A DNA stretch of 43,862 bases from NCBI GenBank assembly GCA_027492775.1, contig JAPUEC010000197.1, forward strand, positions 1 through 43,862, in the 5' to 3' direction. Numbering within the stretch: position 1 is the stretch's first letter; every line of letters begins with the position of its first letter. The notes beneath the pieces are model-generated. The model did not search any database. It was not told the DNA's origin and worked only from the letters and a program-made list of their open reading frames with translations. Shown here in pieces: positions 26,938-34,380 of the stretch. The stretch is from Rhodocyclaceae bacterium. Lineage in GTDB: Bacteria > Pseudomonadota > Gammaproteobacteria > Burkholderiales > Rhodocyclaceae. Made by a program: the position numbers and the translations under genes.

Positions 26938-29555
26938 ATCCGGTTACCGACACCTCCACGCTCCCTCGCATCGCACGGGTCTCCTGGCTCGGCGACTTGG
27001 CGTTCGCCCTCGTCTGCGCCGTCCTCATCGCCGCCACGCTCGGCATCGGTTTCCTCAATTCGAACAATTGGCCGACCGGGGGGGATGCCGCGTCGCATCT
27101 TCTTTACGCCAAGCTCTACGCCGACGACCTCCTCTTCTCGGGCCAGATCCTGCCCTGGATGCCGGAGGTCTTCGGCGGGCTGCCCTTCCTCTCTTATTAC
27201 TTCCCGCTGCCTTTCATCGTCATCGCCGTGCTCTCCAAAGGCTTGGGACTGGCGTCGGCCTTCAAATGGGGCGGGTTCCTGGCGGCGATGCTCCTGCCGG
27301 GTGCGGTTTTCAGCGCCAGTCGGCGCTGGCTGGGCTTTTCCTGGCAGGCGGCGTTGTTTGCCGGCCTGGGTGCCCTCGCCTTCCTGCTGCACGAGCAGAA
27401 TTCGATTTGGGGCGGCAACCTGCTCTCCACCCTGGCGGGGGAATTCGCCTATAGCTATGGCGTCCTCTTCGCCGTGCTGGCGATGATGGCCTGGGCGCGT
27501 GCCATCAACCTGCGGCGAGGCTGGTTGCTGGCCGCCGTGCTCGAAGCGGCGAGCGGTTTTTCGCACGGTTTTCCCCTGCTGGTGGTCGGTTTCTCGACGG
27601 CATTCCTGCTGCTTGACGGCGCCTTCCATGGCGATCGCCCTCAAAACTTGCGGCGCCTCGGGCATTCGGTCGGATTGCTGCTGCGCGGCCACCTGCTGGC
27701 CTTTGCCCTCCTCGGCGGCTGGCTTTGGCCGATGCTGGAAATGCATGGCCTCACCATTCCGAACGATGCCTCCTTCCCGCTTTCCGGCTGGCAGGATTTG
27801 CTGCCAGTGGCGATCTGGCCCTCGCTTGCGGGCGGCGTGCTTGGCCTCCTCCTGCTCGCCCTTCCGGGCGTCCGGCGCGCCTGGAGGGCCGAACAACGGC
27901 TGGCGCTGTGCTACTACGTCAGCGCGGCGGTCCTGGCGGCGGTGGCCTTCCTCGCCGGCGACCAGCTCGGCCTGGCCGATATCCGTTTTTTCCCGCTGGT
28001 TTGGCTGCTCGGCGCCATTGGCTGCGGTTGGCTCTTCGGGCAGGCGCTGCATGCGATCGGCCGCCCGGTCGCCGGCGTGGAACAACGCTTGCCGGCGCTG
28101 TCGCGCGCCCTCGTGGCCGGTGCAGCGGCGCTGGCCTTGGTGGGCTGGATCGGCGGGCAGGTGCAAAAGGCACCGGACTGGGGCTTATGGAACCATTCCG
28201 GTCTGGATGCCAAGCCGCAATGGCATAACCTCGCCAATCTTTTCCCCGCCATGCGCGGCGATCTGTGGAGCCCGCGGCTGGCTTTTGAACACGATCCGGC
28301 CAACAACGACATCGGCTCGACCCGCACCCTCGAAGCCTTGCCCATGTTCCTCAACCATCGGCCGGTGCTGGAGGGGCTGTACATGGAATCGGCGGTCCTC
28401 GGGCCGGCGATTTACCAGTTGCAGTCGGAAATTTCCGCCCAGCCCTCATCGCCGCTGGTGCGCTTCCCGAGCGGCAGCCTCGACATCGATTTCGCCGCGC
28501 GGCACATGAATTTCCTCCACACCGACACGCTCTTGGTGCGTTCCGCCGGCGCGAAACAGGGATTGGACAGCAGCGGCCTGTTCGTCCGGCTCGGCGAGTC
28601 GCCGCCTTTCGCGCTCTATCGCCTGAAGCGCTTCGACAGCCACCTGGCGGAAGTGGTGACGTCGCAACTGAGCGTGCGACCGAAGCAGGACTGGATGCAG
28701 GACGCCTTCGCCTGGTTCCGGACGCGCAGCCGTTTCGACAACTACCTGCCGGTCTATGTGGACGAAAAGGCCAAGAAACCCTTTGCCGTCGCACCTGGCC
28801 AGGTGGTCGCGACGCCGGTGCGGGAAATATCGCTGTCCCGCCACGAACTGGTTTTCGAGAGCGAGGCCATCGGTCGCCCGCACTTGATTAAAATGGCCTA
28901 TCACCCGCGCTGGCATCTGGCTTCGCGCGGCAGCCTCTACGTGGCCGGGCCCGGCTTCATGCTGGTGGTTCCGGAAGAGAAGGAAATCCGCCTAGTTTAT
29001 GGCCAAACGCTGGTCGGCAATATCGGCATGGTTTCAACCAGCGTCGCGCTCCTTCTCGTGCTGTTCCTGAGATGGCGTGGCCGGTCGCCGGCGGCGCCGC
29101 TGCTCGCGCCTCCGGCGGCGAACTGGCGGCGTCACTGGTCGCCGATCCTGGCCGGCTGGCTGTTTTTGATCGCCGCCGGGACCTATTACGCCATTTACTC
29201 GCCGGAGCGGGTCTACAAGGAGGCTTGGGACGCGTTCAGCGCCAGCGCCTATCAAAAGGCGGCCGAAAAATTCCTCCTCGCTCACCAGTTGCGCCGCCCG
29301 CCGGCAAAAAAGGAAGAGGCGCTGTTCTGGTTGGCGAAAGCGAAGGAAAATGCTGGCGAAACGGCGGAAGCCCAGGCGCGCTACCGCGAGGTTTTCGAGC
29401 GTTACCATGGCTACTGGGTGCCCGAAAGTTTATATACTTACGTCGTTCTCGCACGGCAGGACGGCCAGGGCGCTGAAGTCGCGCCCATGGTGAAGCGCCT
29501 GCACGACGAATATCCGAATAATCCCTGGACACTCAGGCTCGATCAAGCGCAATAA
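26934..29555 (+). CDS. Large polytopic membrane protein with C-terminal TPR-like domain
   Basis: An 873-aa protein. The first 420 residues hold about ten transmembrane helices. An early periplasmic loop carries NNWPTGGDAASHLLYAKLYA and LPWMPEVFGGLPFLSYYFPLP, a pattern of GT-C-type glycosyltransferase or related membrane proteins in which an acidic residue in the first loop is catalytic. A soluble part follows (about 430-690), then two more helices, and a C-terminal region of about 110 residues with TPR-like helices (SAYQKAAEKFLLAHQ, LFWLAKAKENAGETAEAQAR). I cannot assign a substrate. The ATG at 26934 overlaps the preceding stop, and the GT2 gene begins one base after its own stop. Confidence 0.7.
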   Translation: MNPVTDTSTLPRIARVSWLGDLAFALVCAVLIAATLGIGFLNSNNWPTGGDAASHLLYAKLYADDLLFSGQILPWMPEVFGGLPFLSYYFPLPFIVIAVLSKGLGLASAFKWGGFLAAMLLPGAVFSASRRWLGFSWQAALFAGLGALAFLLHEQNSIWGGNLLSTLAGEFAYSYGVLFAVLAMMAWARAINLRRGWLLAAVLEAASGFSHGFPLLVVGFSTAFLLLDGAFHGDRPQNLRRLGHSVGLLLRGHLLAFALLGGWLWPMLEMHGLTIPNDASFPLSGWQDLLPVAIWPSLAGGVLGLLLLALPGVRRAWRAEQRLALCYYVSAAVLAAVAFLAGDQLGLADIRFFPLVWLLGAIGCGWLFGQALHAIGRPVAGVEQRLPALSRALVAGAAALALVGWIGGQVQKAPDWGLWNHSGLDAKPQWHNLANLFPAMRGDLWSPRLAFEHDPANNDIGSTRTLEALPMFLNHRPVLEGLYMESAVLGPAIYQLQSEISAQPSSPLVRFPSGSLDIDFAARHMNFLHTDTLLVRSAGAKQGLDSSGLFVRLGESPPFALYRLKRFDSHLAEVVTSQLSVRPKQDWMQDAFAWFRTRSRFDNYLPVYVDEKAKKPFAVAPGQVVATPVREISLSRHELVFESEAIGRPHLIKMAYHPRWHLASRGSLYVAGPGFMLVVPEEKEIRLVYGQTLVGNIGMVSTSVALLLVLFLRWRGRSPAAPLLAPPAANWRRHWSPILAGWLFLIAAGTYYAIYSPERVYKEAWDAFSASAYQKAAEKFLLAHQLRRPPAKKEEALFWLAKAKENAGETAEAQARYREVFERYHGYWVPESLYTYVVLARQDGQGAEVAPMVKRLHDEYPNNPWTLRLDQAQ

Positions 29556-29556
29556 C

Positions 29557-30537
29557 ATGCTTCCCGAAACCTCCGCCGGCGCCACGCCGGAAGTCAGCAT
29601 CATCGTTCCCGCCTTCAACGAGGCGGCGGGACTTGCGCTTTTTCTCGAACAGCTTTTCGGGGTGCTGCGGGCCTGTTCGAGCAGCCACGAGGTTTTGGTG
29701 GTTGATGACGGCAGCAAGGATGCCACATGGGAATGTCTGCGCGCCGAATTGCCGCGCTATCCGCAGTTGCACGGGGTGCGGTTCACGCGCAATTTCGGCA
29801 AGGAAGCGGCGATCCTGGCGGGATTGCGCCAAGCGCGCGGTCGCGCGGTGATCGTCATGGATTCCGACGGCCAGCATCCGCCGACCCTGGTGCCGCAGAT
29901 GCTCGATCTCTGGCGCGCAGGCAAGGCGCAGATCGTGGCCGCGCAAAAAGCCAATCGCAAGACCGACAGCCTGATGGCGCGCTTGAACGCCCATTTGTTC
30001 AATGGCCTGATGCGGGCGCTCACCGGGCTCGACCTCGAAGGCGCTTCCGATTTCCGCCTGCTCGATCGCCGCGTCGTCGACACTTTGCTTGCTTTCCCGG
30101 AAAAGGTCCGTTTCTTCCGCGGCATGACGGTCTGGACCGGTTTCACCACCGTGCCCGTCAGTTTCGACGTGGCGCCGCGCATCGCCGGCGAGAGCCATTG
30201 GAGCACAGCCCAGCTAACCCGCCTGGCGATCACAGCCATCACATCGTTCAGCGCCAAACCGCTCGGCATGATCTTCCGGCTCGGCATGCTGGGCATGGTC
30301 GCGGCGGCGGTGCTGCTGCTGCAGGCGCTCTACTCCTGGATGACCGGCGTCGCGGTTTCGGGTTGGACGTCGATGACTGTCGTCGTCCTTTTCTTCGGTT
30401 CGGCCAACCTGCTCGGCATCGGTGTGCTCGGCGCCTATCTGGCGCAAATCTTCGAAGAAACCAAGAGCCGGCCGGTCTTCCTGGTGGGGGAAATCGTCGG
30501 GCAATCTGGCGAAAACCGCGCTTCCGACTCGGACTGA
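29557..30537 (+). CDS. GtrB-like glycosyltransferase family 2 protein
   Basis: A 326-aa membrane-anchored glycosyltransferase that probably loads a sugar from a nucleotide donor onto undecaprenyl phosphate. The GT-A domain has SIIVPAFNEAAG, the nucleotide-binding VVDDGSKDAT, a MDSDGQHPP motif standing for DxD, and RNFGKEAAILAG. Two C-terminal transmembrane helices follow (about 240-262 and 275-297), then the ending IFEETKSRPVFLV that is common to DPM1/GtrB/ArnC-type enzymes. It is the last gene of the cassette; no plus-strand terminator is obvious, and a minus-strand hairpin lies just downstream. Confidence 0.9.
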   Translation: MLPETSAGATPEVSIIVPAFNEAAGLALFLEQLFGVLRACSSSHEVLVVDDGSKDATWECLRAELPRYPQLHGVRFTRNFGKEAAILAGLRQARGRAVIVMDSDGQHPPTLVPQMLDLWRAGKAQIVAAQKANRKTDSLMARLNAHLFNGLMRALTGLDLEGASDFRLLDRRVVDTLLAFPEKVRFFRGMTVWTGFTTVPVSFDVAPRIAGESHWSTAQLTRLAITAITSFSAKPLGMIFRLGMLGMVAAAVLLLQALYSWMTGVAVSGWTSMTVVVLFFGSANLLGIGVLGAYLAQIFEETKSRPVFLVGEIVGQSGENRASDSD

Positions 30538-30563
30538 CTCCCCTTTTTCGCTTGCTCAGGACG

Positions 30564-30599
30564 TAAAAAACCCAACCCTCCAGTGCGGAGGATTGGGTT
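30564..30599 (-). terminator. Rho-independent terminator after depolymerase at 30642
   Basis: The arms aacccaaccctcc (30569-30581) and ggaggattgggtt (30587-30599) pair with a single C-A mismatch around a five-base loop. On the minus strand they are followed by six T, so the hairpin ends the depolymerase transcript. Confidence 0.85.
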
Positions 30600-30641
30600 C
30601 GGGCCGATGGAAACGAAGGCCTTACATCGTTACGCTCAGCC

Positions 30642-31874
30642 TTATGGACAGGTGCTGTCGATGATGTAGTAGTTGCTTCCGGTCTGGCGCAGCTTGGTCG
30701 TGGTGTAAGTGTTGTACAAGCCCATGTTCTGGTTGGAACCGTTGGCCTTGGCGTAGCCCAAGCTGTAATAGGCGCGACCGGCCGAAACGTGAGTGTAGTT
30801 GCTGCTGGTGAAGCAAGCGCCGGACGGAGCGGTGGTCGTCGGCGTGCTTCCGGTGGTCGTCGTCGTGCCGCCGCCACCGCCACCCGCGACCCGCAGGTTA
30901 TTGCTAAAGAACCAGTTGGTGATCCAGGCCGGGTAGTTGATGTGGGTGTAATCAACGTAGTTGCCGCCGCCCGAACCACCGCTTCCTGCCGGCCAGGCGT
31001 GGGACATTCCGCTCACTGCGATCAGCGTTACCCTTTCTTTGCCGTTGCCATCCTTATAAAGCGTACCGCTGCCGCCGCCGGAGACGGTGAAGCTGGAGGC
31101 GGTGGAAGTGGTGCCGTAGAGCTGACGCATGCCTTCGCCGTTGCGCACGTTATGGCTCGGCTTGACGAAGGTGTCGTTGGTGCCATACACGGTGTTCCAG
31201 ATCTGAGTGCTAAAGTAGGAGTTGTAGTTGTTGCCATTCCCGTTCTTGCAATTGGTGGCGACCTGCGAGGCGGTAACCGCCGGGTCGGAGAAAATGGCGT
31301 AGGCCGATGACCCGAGCGCCGGTCCGGCGTTGACGCCGACTCCCGCGAAGTAATCCGGGAAGACGCAGCCCATGATGTGCGTCTCGCCTGCGCCGGAGGA
31401 AAGACCGGTGACGTAGATCTGGTTGGGATCGATGTCGAGATTGCTGCGGGCTTTGACGGCATCGATCAGCTTCTTCAGCGGCACTTGGTCGCGGTTGGTG
31501 CGGGTCCAGCCGGTGCCGAACCAATCCCAGCATCCCGAGGTGCTCCGGGTCGAACTGGTACCGGCCGGTACGGTCGGGGCGACGACCACCATGCCGTATT
31601 GCTCAGCGGTGGTTTCCCAATTGAATTTCCTGTCGATGACATTGCCCGACGCGGTTTGTCCGCAACCGTGCAGGCTCAGCATCAGCGCGCGTTGGCCGTT
31701 CTTGACCGCCGGACTGGTGTTCTTCGGAACATAAACATAGGCTTCCTGCAGGTTAGGCGTGCCGTAGGTGGCGCTTTCCTTGGCCCAAGTTCCGGAACCT
31801 GGCGTCAGGGCTTGTGCGGACAATGATGCGGCGATGAGTGCTACCGCCGGTATTACTTTAAGTGCGAACTTCAT
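30642..31874 (-). CDS. Secreted PHA depolymerase, type 1, short Thr-rich linker
   Basis: A 410-aa exported hydrolase, closely similar along its whole length to the product of the gene at 32135. The signal peptide ends in SAQA (residue 22). The catalytic domain has HGCGQ (69-73), CWDWFG and lipase box GLSSG with Ser159, with a probable catalytic Asp in GTNDTFV and His in GMSHAW. After about residue 328 comes a Gly/Thr-rich linker (GGGGGGTTTTTGSTPTTTAP), then a C-terminal module of about 57 residues starting CFTSSNYTHV and ending in TCP, probably a carbohydrate- or polymer-binding element. I start it at 31874, where AAAGGAG precedes the ATG by five bases. Confidence 0.88.
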   Translation of the reverse strand: MKFALKVIPAVALIAASLSAQALTPGSGTWAKESATYGTPNLQEAYVYVPKNTSPAVKNGQRALMLSLHGCGQTASGNVIDRKFNWETTAEQYGMVVVAPTVPAGTSSTRSTSGCWDWFGTGWTRTNRDQVPLKKLIDAVKARSNLDIDPNQIYVTGLSSGAGETHIMGCVFPDYFAGVGVNAGPALGSSAYAIFSDPAVTASQVATNCKNGNGNNYNSYFSTQIWNTVYGTNDTFVKPSHNVRNGEGMRQLYGTTSTASSFTVSGGGSGTLYKDGNGKERVTLIAVSGMSHAWPAGSGGSGGGNYVDYTHINYPAWITNWFFSNNLRVAGGGGGGTTTTTGSTPTTTAPSGACFTSSNYTHVSAGRAYYSLGYAKANGSNQNMGLYNTYTTTKLRQTGSNYYIIDSTCP

Positions 31875-31996
31875 GTGGTCTCCTTTGGGATGGATCTGCA
31901 GATTTTTTTTGTTATGGAAAAAACAGGTTTTCACGCCTCGAAAGATGGGCTTTCTCTTGCGTAATGAGAACGCTACGCGTTTTTGTTTTTGTTTCC

Positions 31997-32013
31997 ATTG
32001 GGGTTTTCCCTAA
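31997..32013. promoter_or_regulatory. Palindrome upstream of depolymerase at 30642
   Basis: ATTGGGGTTTTCCCTAA lies about 125-140 bases before the start at 31874. It shares the GGG-TTTT-CCC core and flanking A/T with the sites at 25488 and 33571. The remaining leader is unusually A/T-rich for this genome, with oligo-T tracts at 31900-31920 and 31980-31992. Confidence 0.5.
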
Positions 32014-32059
32014 GCTTTCGAGAAGGTTTGTCGATGCGGGTTTCGGAGGAGTGGCGCAT

Positions 32060-32098
32060 AAAAAAACCCCGCTCTCCGAAGAGGGCGGGGTTTGTTTT
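32060..32098 (-). terminator. Rho-independent terminator after depolymerase at 32135
   Basis: The arms aaaccccgc (32064-32072) and gcggggttt (32085-32093) pair, with further pairing in the loop region. The minus strand runs into seven T, and the plus strand is also T-rich (gtttttc), so it could work in both directions. Confidence 0.85.
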
Positions 32099-32134
32099 TC
32101 CCTTTACCAGGGGCGTCGGTGACGCTCTCGGCGA

Positions 32135-33406
32135 TTACGGGCAGGTGGTGTCGATGACGTAGTAGTTGGTGCCGGTCTGACGCAACTTGGTGGTTACGAA
32201 GGTGTTGTTGAGGCCCATGTTCTGGTTGGAACCGTTGGCCTTGGCGTAACCCAGGCTGTTGTAGGCGCGGCCCGCGGTCACATGGGTGTAGTTGCTGGCA
32301 GTGAAGCAAGCACCCGCCACCGTAGTGGTCGTGGTCGTGGCGGTGGTCGTGGTGGTTGTGCCGGCTCCGGTCGTCGAGGTCGTCGCCGCCGTTGTCGTCG
32401 TCGTGCCGCCGCCGGTTACCCGGAGGTTGTTGGTGAAGAACCAGTTGGTGATCCACACCGGATAGTTGATGTGGGTGTAATCAACGTAGGTGCCGCCACC
32501 CGAACCACCACTACCAGCCGGCCAGGCGTGGGCCATGCCGCTAATCGAAATCAGGGAGACCCGTTCCTTGCCATTTGCATCCTTGTACAGGGTGCCGCTG
32601 CCGCCACCGGAGACGGTGAAGGTGGAGGCGGTAGCGGCGGTGCCGTAAACCTGACGCATGCCTTCTCCGTTGCGGACGTTGTGGCCTGGCTTGACGGTCG
32701 AGTCGCTAGTTCCGTAGACGGTGTTCCAAATCTGGGTGTTGAAATAGGTGTTGTAGCTATTGCCGTTGGCTGCCTTGCAATTCGTTGCCACTTGCGCCGC
32801 CGTCACGGTGGGATCGGAGAATATCTGCATCGAGGTGGAGCCCAGGGCTGGACCGGCATTGACGCCAACTCCGGCGAAAAGGTCAGGGAAGGCACAGCCC
32901 ATGACATGGGTTTCGCCAGCGCCAGAAGAAAGTCCGGTCACGTAGACCTGATTCGGATCGATGTCGAGATTGGTCCGGGCCATGACGGCGTCGAGCAACT
33001 TCTTGAGCGGCACCTGGTCACGATTGGTGCGGGTCCAGCCCGTACCAAACCAATCCCAGCAACCGGAGGTCGAGCGGGTAGAAGTGGTGCCAGACGGAAC
33101 GGTCGGAGCGATCACGACCATGCCGTACTGTTCGGCTGTGGCTTCCCAGTTGAATTTATTGGTAATGACGTTGCCGGAAGCGGTCTGACCGCAACCATGC
33201 AGCGTCAGCATGAGGGCGCGCTTGCCATTCAAAACGGCCGGAGCGGTGTTTTTCGGAACATAGACGTAGGCGTCTTGCAGATTGGGCGTGCCGTAGGTGG
33301 CGGTTTCCTTGACCCAGGTGCCGGAGCCGGCGGTCAAAGCTTGGGCGGACAGGGAGGCAGCAAGCAGCATGGCGGCCGGGATCGCTTTCAGTACCATTCT
33401 TGTCAT
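32135..33406 (-). CDS. Secreted PHA depolymerase, type 1, long Thr-rich linker
   Basis: A 423-aa exported hydrolase and tandem paralogue of the gene at 30642; by eye roughly four in five residues agree. Its signal peptide ends in SAQA (residue 23). HGCGQ and lipase box GLSSG (Ser160) are in type 1 order, followed by GMAHAW with the probable catalytic His. The linker differs: about 35 residues made almost only of Thr, Ala and Ser, about twice as long as in the paralogue. The C-terminal module begins CFTASNYTHV and ends in TCP. AAGGAG stands eight bases before the ATG at 33406. The operator-like sites at 33558-33596 lie upstream. Confidence 0.88.
   Translation of the reverse strand: MTRMVLKAIPAAMLLAASLSAQALTAGSGTWVKETATYGTPNLQDAYVYVPKNTAPAVLNGKRALMLTLHGCGQTASGNVITNKFNWEATAEQYGMVVIAPTVPSGTTSTRSTSGCWDWFGTGWTRTNRDQVPLKKLLDAVMARTNLDIDPNQVYVTGLSSGAGETHVMGCAFPDLFAGVGVNAGPALGSTSMQIFSDPTVTAAQVATNCKAANGNSYNTYFNTQIWNTVYGTSDSTVKPGHNVRNGEGMRQVYGTAATASTFTVSGGGSGTLYKDANGKERVSLISISGMAHAWPAGSGGSGGGTYVDYTHINYPVWITNWFFTNNLRVTGGGTTTTTAATTSTTGAGTTTTTTATTTTTTVAGACFTASNYTHVTAGRAYNSLGYAKANGSNQNMGLNNTFVTTKLRQTGTNYYVIDTTCP
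32322..32407. repeat. Low-complexity triplet tract coding a Thr-rich linker
   Basis: The stretch is built from repeated gtc/gtg/gcc triplets on the plus strand (ACC/GAC-like codons for Thr and Ala on the coding strand). It sits between the catalytic and C-terminal domains of the depolymerase. The equivalent tract in the neighbouring paralogue is much shorter, which suggests slippage or recombination has changed its length. Confidence 0.6.
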
Positions 33407-33557
33407 GACGAGATCTCCTTGGATCGAACGTACAGGTCTGTTTGAAACTTCTTGGCTGGCTGGGCCAGTCTCTTGCTTCTCTCTGGGTGTGAATCTTTTG
33501 TAGCGCCGCTGTGGCGTTTAGTGGCTGAGCGGCATGAACAAATCCTACGCCCGGCGC

Positions 33558-33596
33558 AACCCTAAAAATATTAGGGTTTTCCCTATTACCTATTGG
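33558..33596. promoter_or_regulatory. Composite operator-like region upstream of depolymerase at 32135
   Basis: Three overlapping elements are packed here. The 8-bp inverted repeat aaccctaa/ttagggtt lies at 33558-33578, ATTAGGGTTTTCCCTATT at 33570-33587 and CCCTATTACCTATTGG at 33581-33596. The second matches the palindromes before the other type 1 depolymerases; the third matches the site before the dynamin-like gene. They lie 150-190 bases before the start codon. Confidence 0.5.
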
Positions 33597-33604
33597 ATAT
33601 GCAA

Positions 33605-33634
33605 AAAGTAAAAGACCGCCCAGTGGGCGGTCTT
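33605..33634 (-). terminator. Rho-independent terminator after trmB
   Basis: A perfect 10-bp stem aagaccgccc/gggcggtctt (33612-33621 and 33625-33634) has a three-base loop. On the minus strand it is followed by TTTTACTTTTT, closing the thiS-thiG-trmB transcript. Confidence 0.88.
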
Positions 33635-33666
33635 AACAATGGGTGGGGAGACGGCGTTGGAACGCT

Positions 33667-34380
33667 CTAGCGTTTGCGGAAGATGACGTCCCAGACGCCG
33701 TGGCCCAGCTTAAGGCCCCGGTTTTCGAACTTGGTAAGCGGGCGGTAGTCGGGGCGCGGCGCGAAACCGGCGGCGGTATTCATGAGACTTGGCTCGGCCG
33801 AGAGGACATCGAGCATCTGCTGGCCGTACTCCTCCCAGTCGGTGGCGCAGTGGAAGTAGGCGCCCGCCTTGAGCCGGCTTGCCAGCAGCGCCACAAAAGG
33901 CGGCTGGATGAGGCGGCGCTTGTGGTGCCGCTTCTTGGGCCAGGGGTCGGGAAAAAAGATGTGGATGCCGTCGAGGCTTCCCTCGGGGAGCATGTCGCGC
34001 ACCACCTCGACCGCGTCGTGCTGGATGATGCGCACATTATGCAGCGGGCGTTCGGCAAGTTGCTTGCAGAGGGCGCCGACGCCGGGCGTGTGCACTTCGA
34101 CGCCGAGATAGTCATTTTCGGGGTGGGCCGCTGCGATGGCGGCCGTGGTCTCCCCCATGCCGAAGCCGATTTCGAGGATATGCGGCGCGTTGCGGCCAAA
34201 AGCAGCCGCCAGATCGAGCGCTTGCGGGGCGTAGGGGATGCTGAAGCGCGGCAGGGTTTCGGCGTAGTAGCGCTCCTGCGCCAGTGATATGCGGCCCTGG
34301 CGCCGCACGAAACTGCGGATATGGCCGCCGGAGCGGCCCTCGGCAGAGGGCGCGCCGGTATCGGGCTTTTCGTCGCTCAC
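33667..34380 (-). CDS. trmB: tRNA (guanine-N(7)-)-methyltransferase
   Basis: Methylates G46 in the variable loop of tRNAs using SAM. The 237-aa product has a charged N-terminus, then RSFVRRQGR, the SAM-binding EIGFGMGE (near residues 70-77), the acidic VEVHTPGVG that binds the methionine side, and the family signature [16 protein letters not shown] near 143-158. Its start overlaps the thiG stop (ATGA). A terminator follows 33 bases after the stop. The thiG-trmB pairing is common in betaproteobacteria. Confidence 0.97.
   Translation of the reverse strand: MSDEKPDTGAPSAEGRSGGHIRSFVRRQGRISLAQERYYAETLPRFSIPYAPQALDLAAAFGRNAPHILEIGFGMGETTAAIAAAHPENDYLGVEVHTPGVGALCKQLAERPLHNVRIIQHDAVEVVRDMLPEGSLDGIHIFFPDPWPKKRHHKRRLIQPPFVALLASRLKAGAYFHCATDWEEYGQQMLDVLSAEPSLMNTAAGFAPRPDYRPLTKFENRGLKLGHGVWDVIFRKR

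Noticed and set aside
32322..32407. Triplet repeats considered as a CRISPR array
   Set aside because: They are simple codon repeats inside a Thr-rich linker, without spacers or direct repeats of the needed length. No CRISPR array was seen in the window.
22380..33406. Insertion sequence or phage origin of the depolymerase/Gtr region
   Set aside because: No transposase, integrase, flanking direct repeat or tRNA-adjacent attachment site was seen. The only tRNA lies at 7730, far away and inside a conserved gene string.
32282..33445. 387-codon plus-strand frame opposite a depolymerase
   Set aside because: Gly/Arg/Val-rich shadow caused by the Thr-rich triplet tract and high GC; no start signal.
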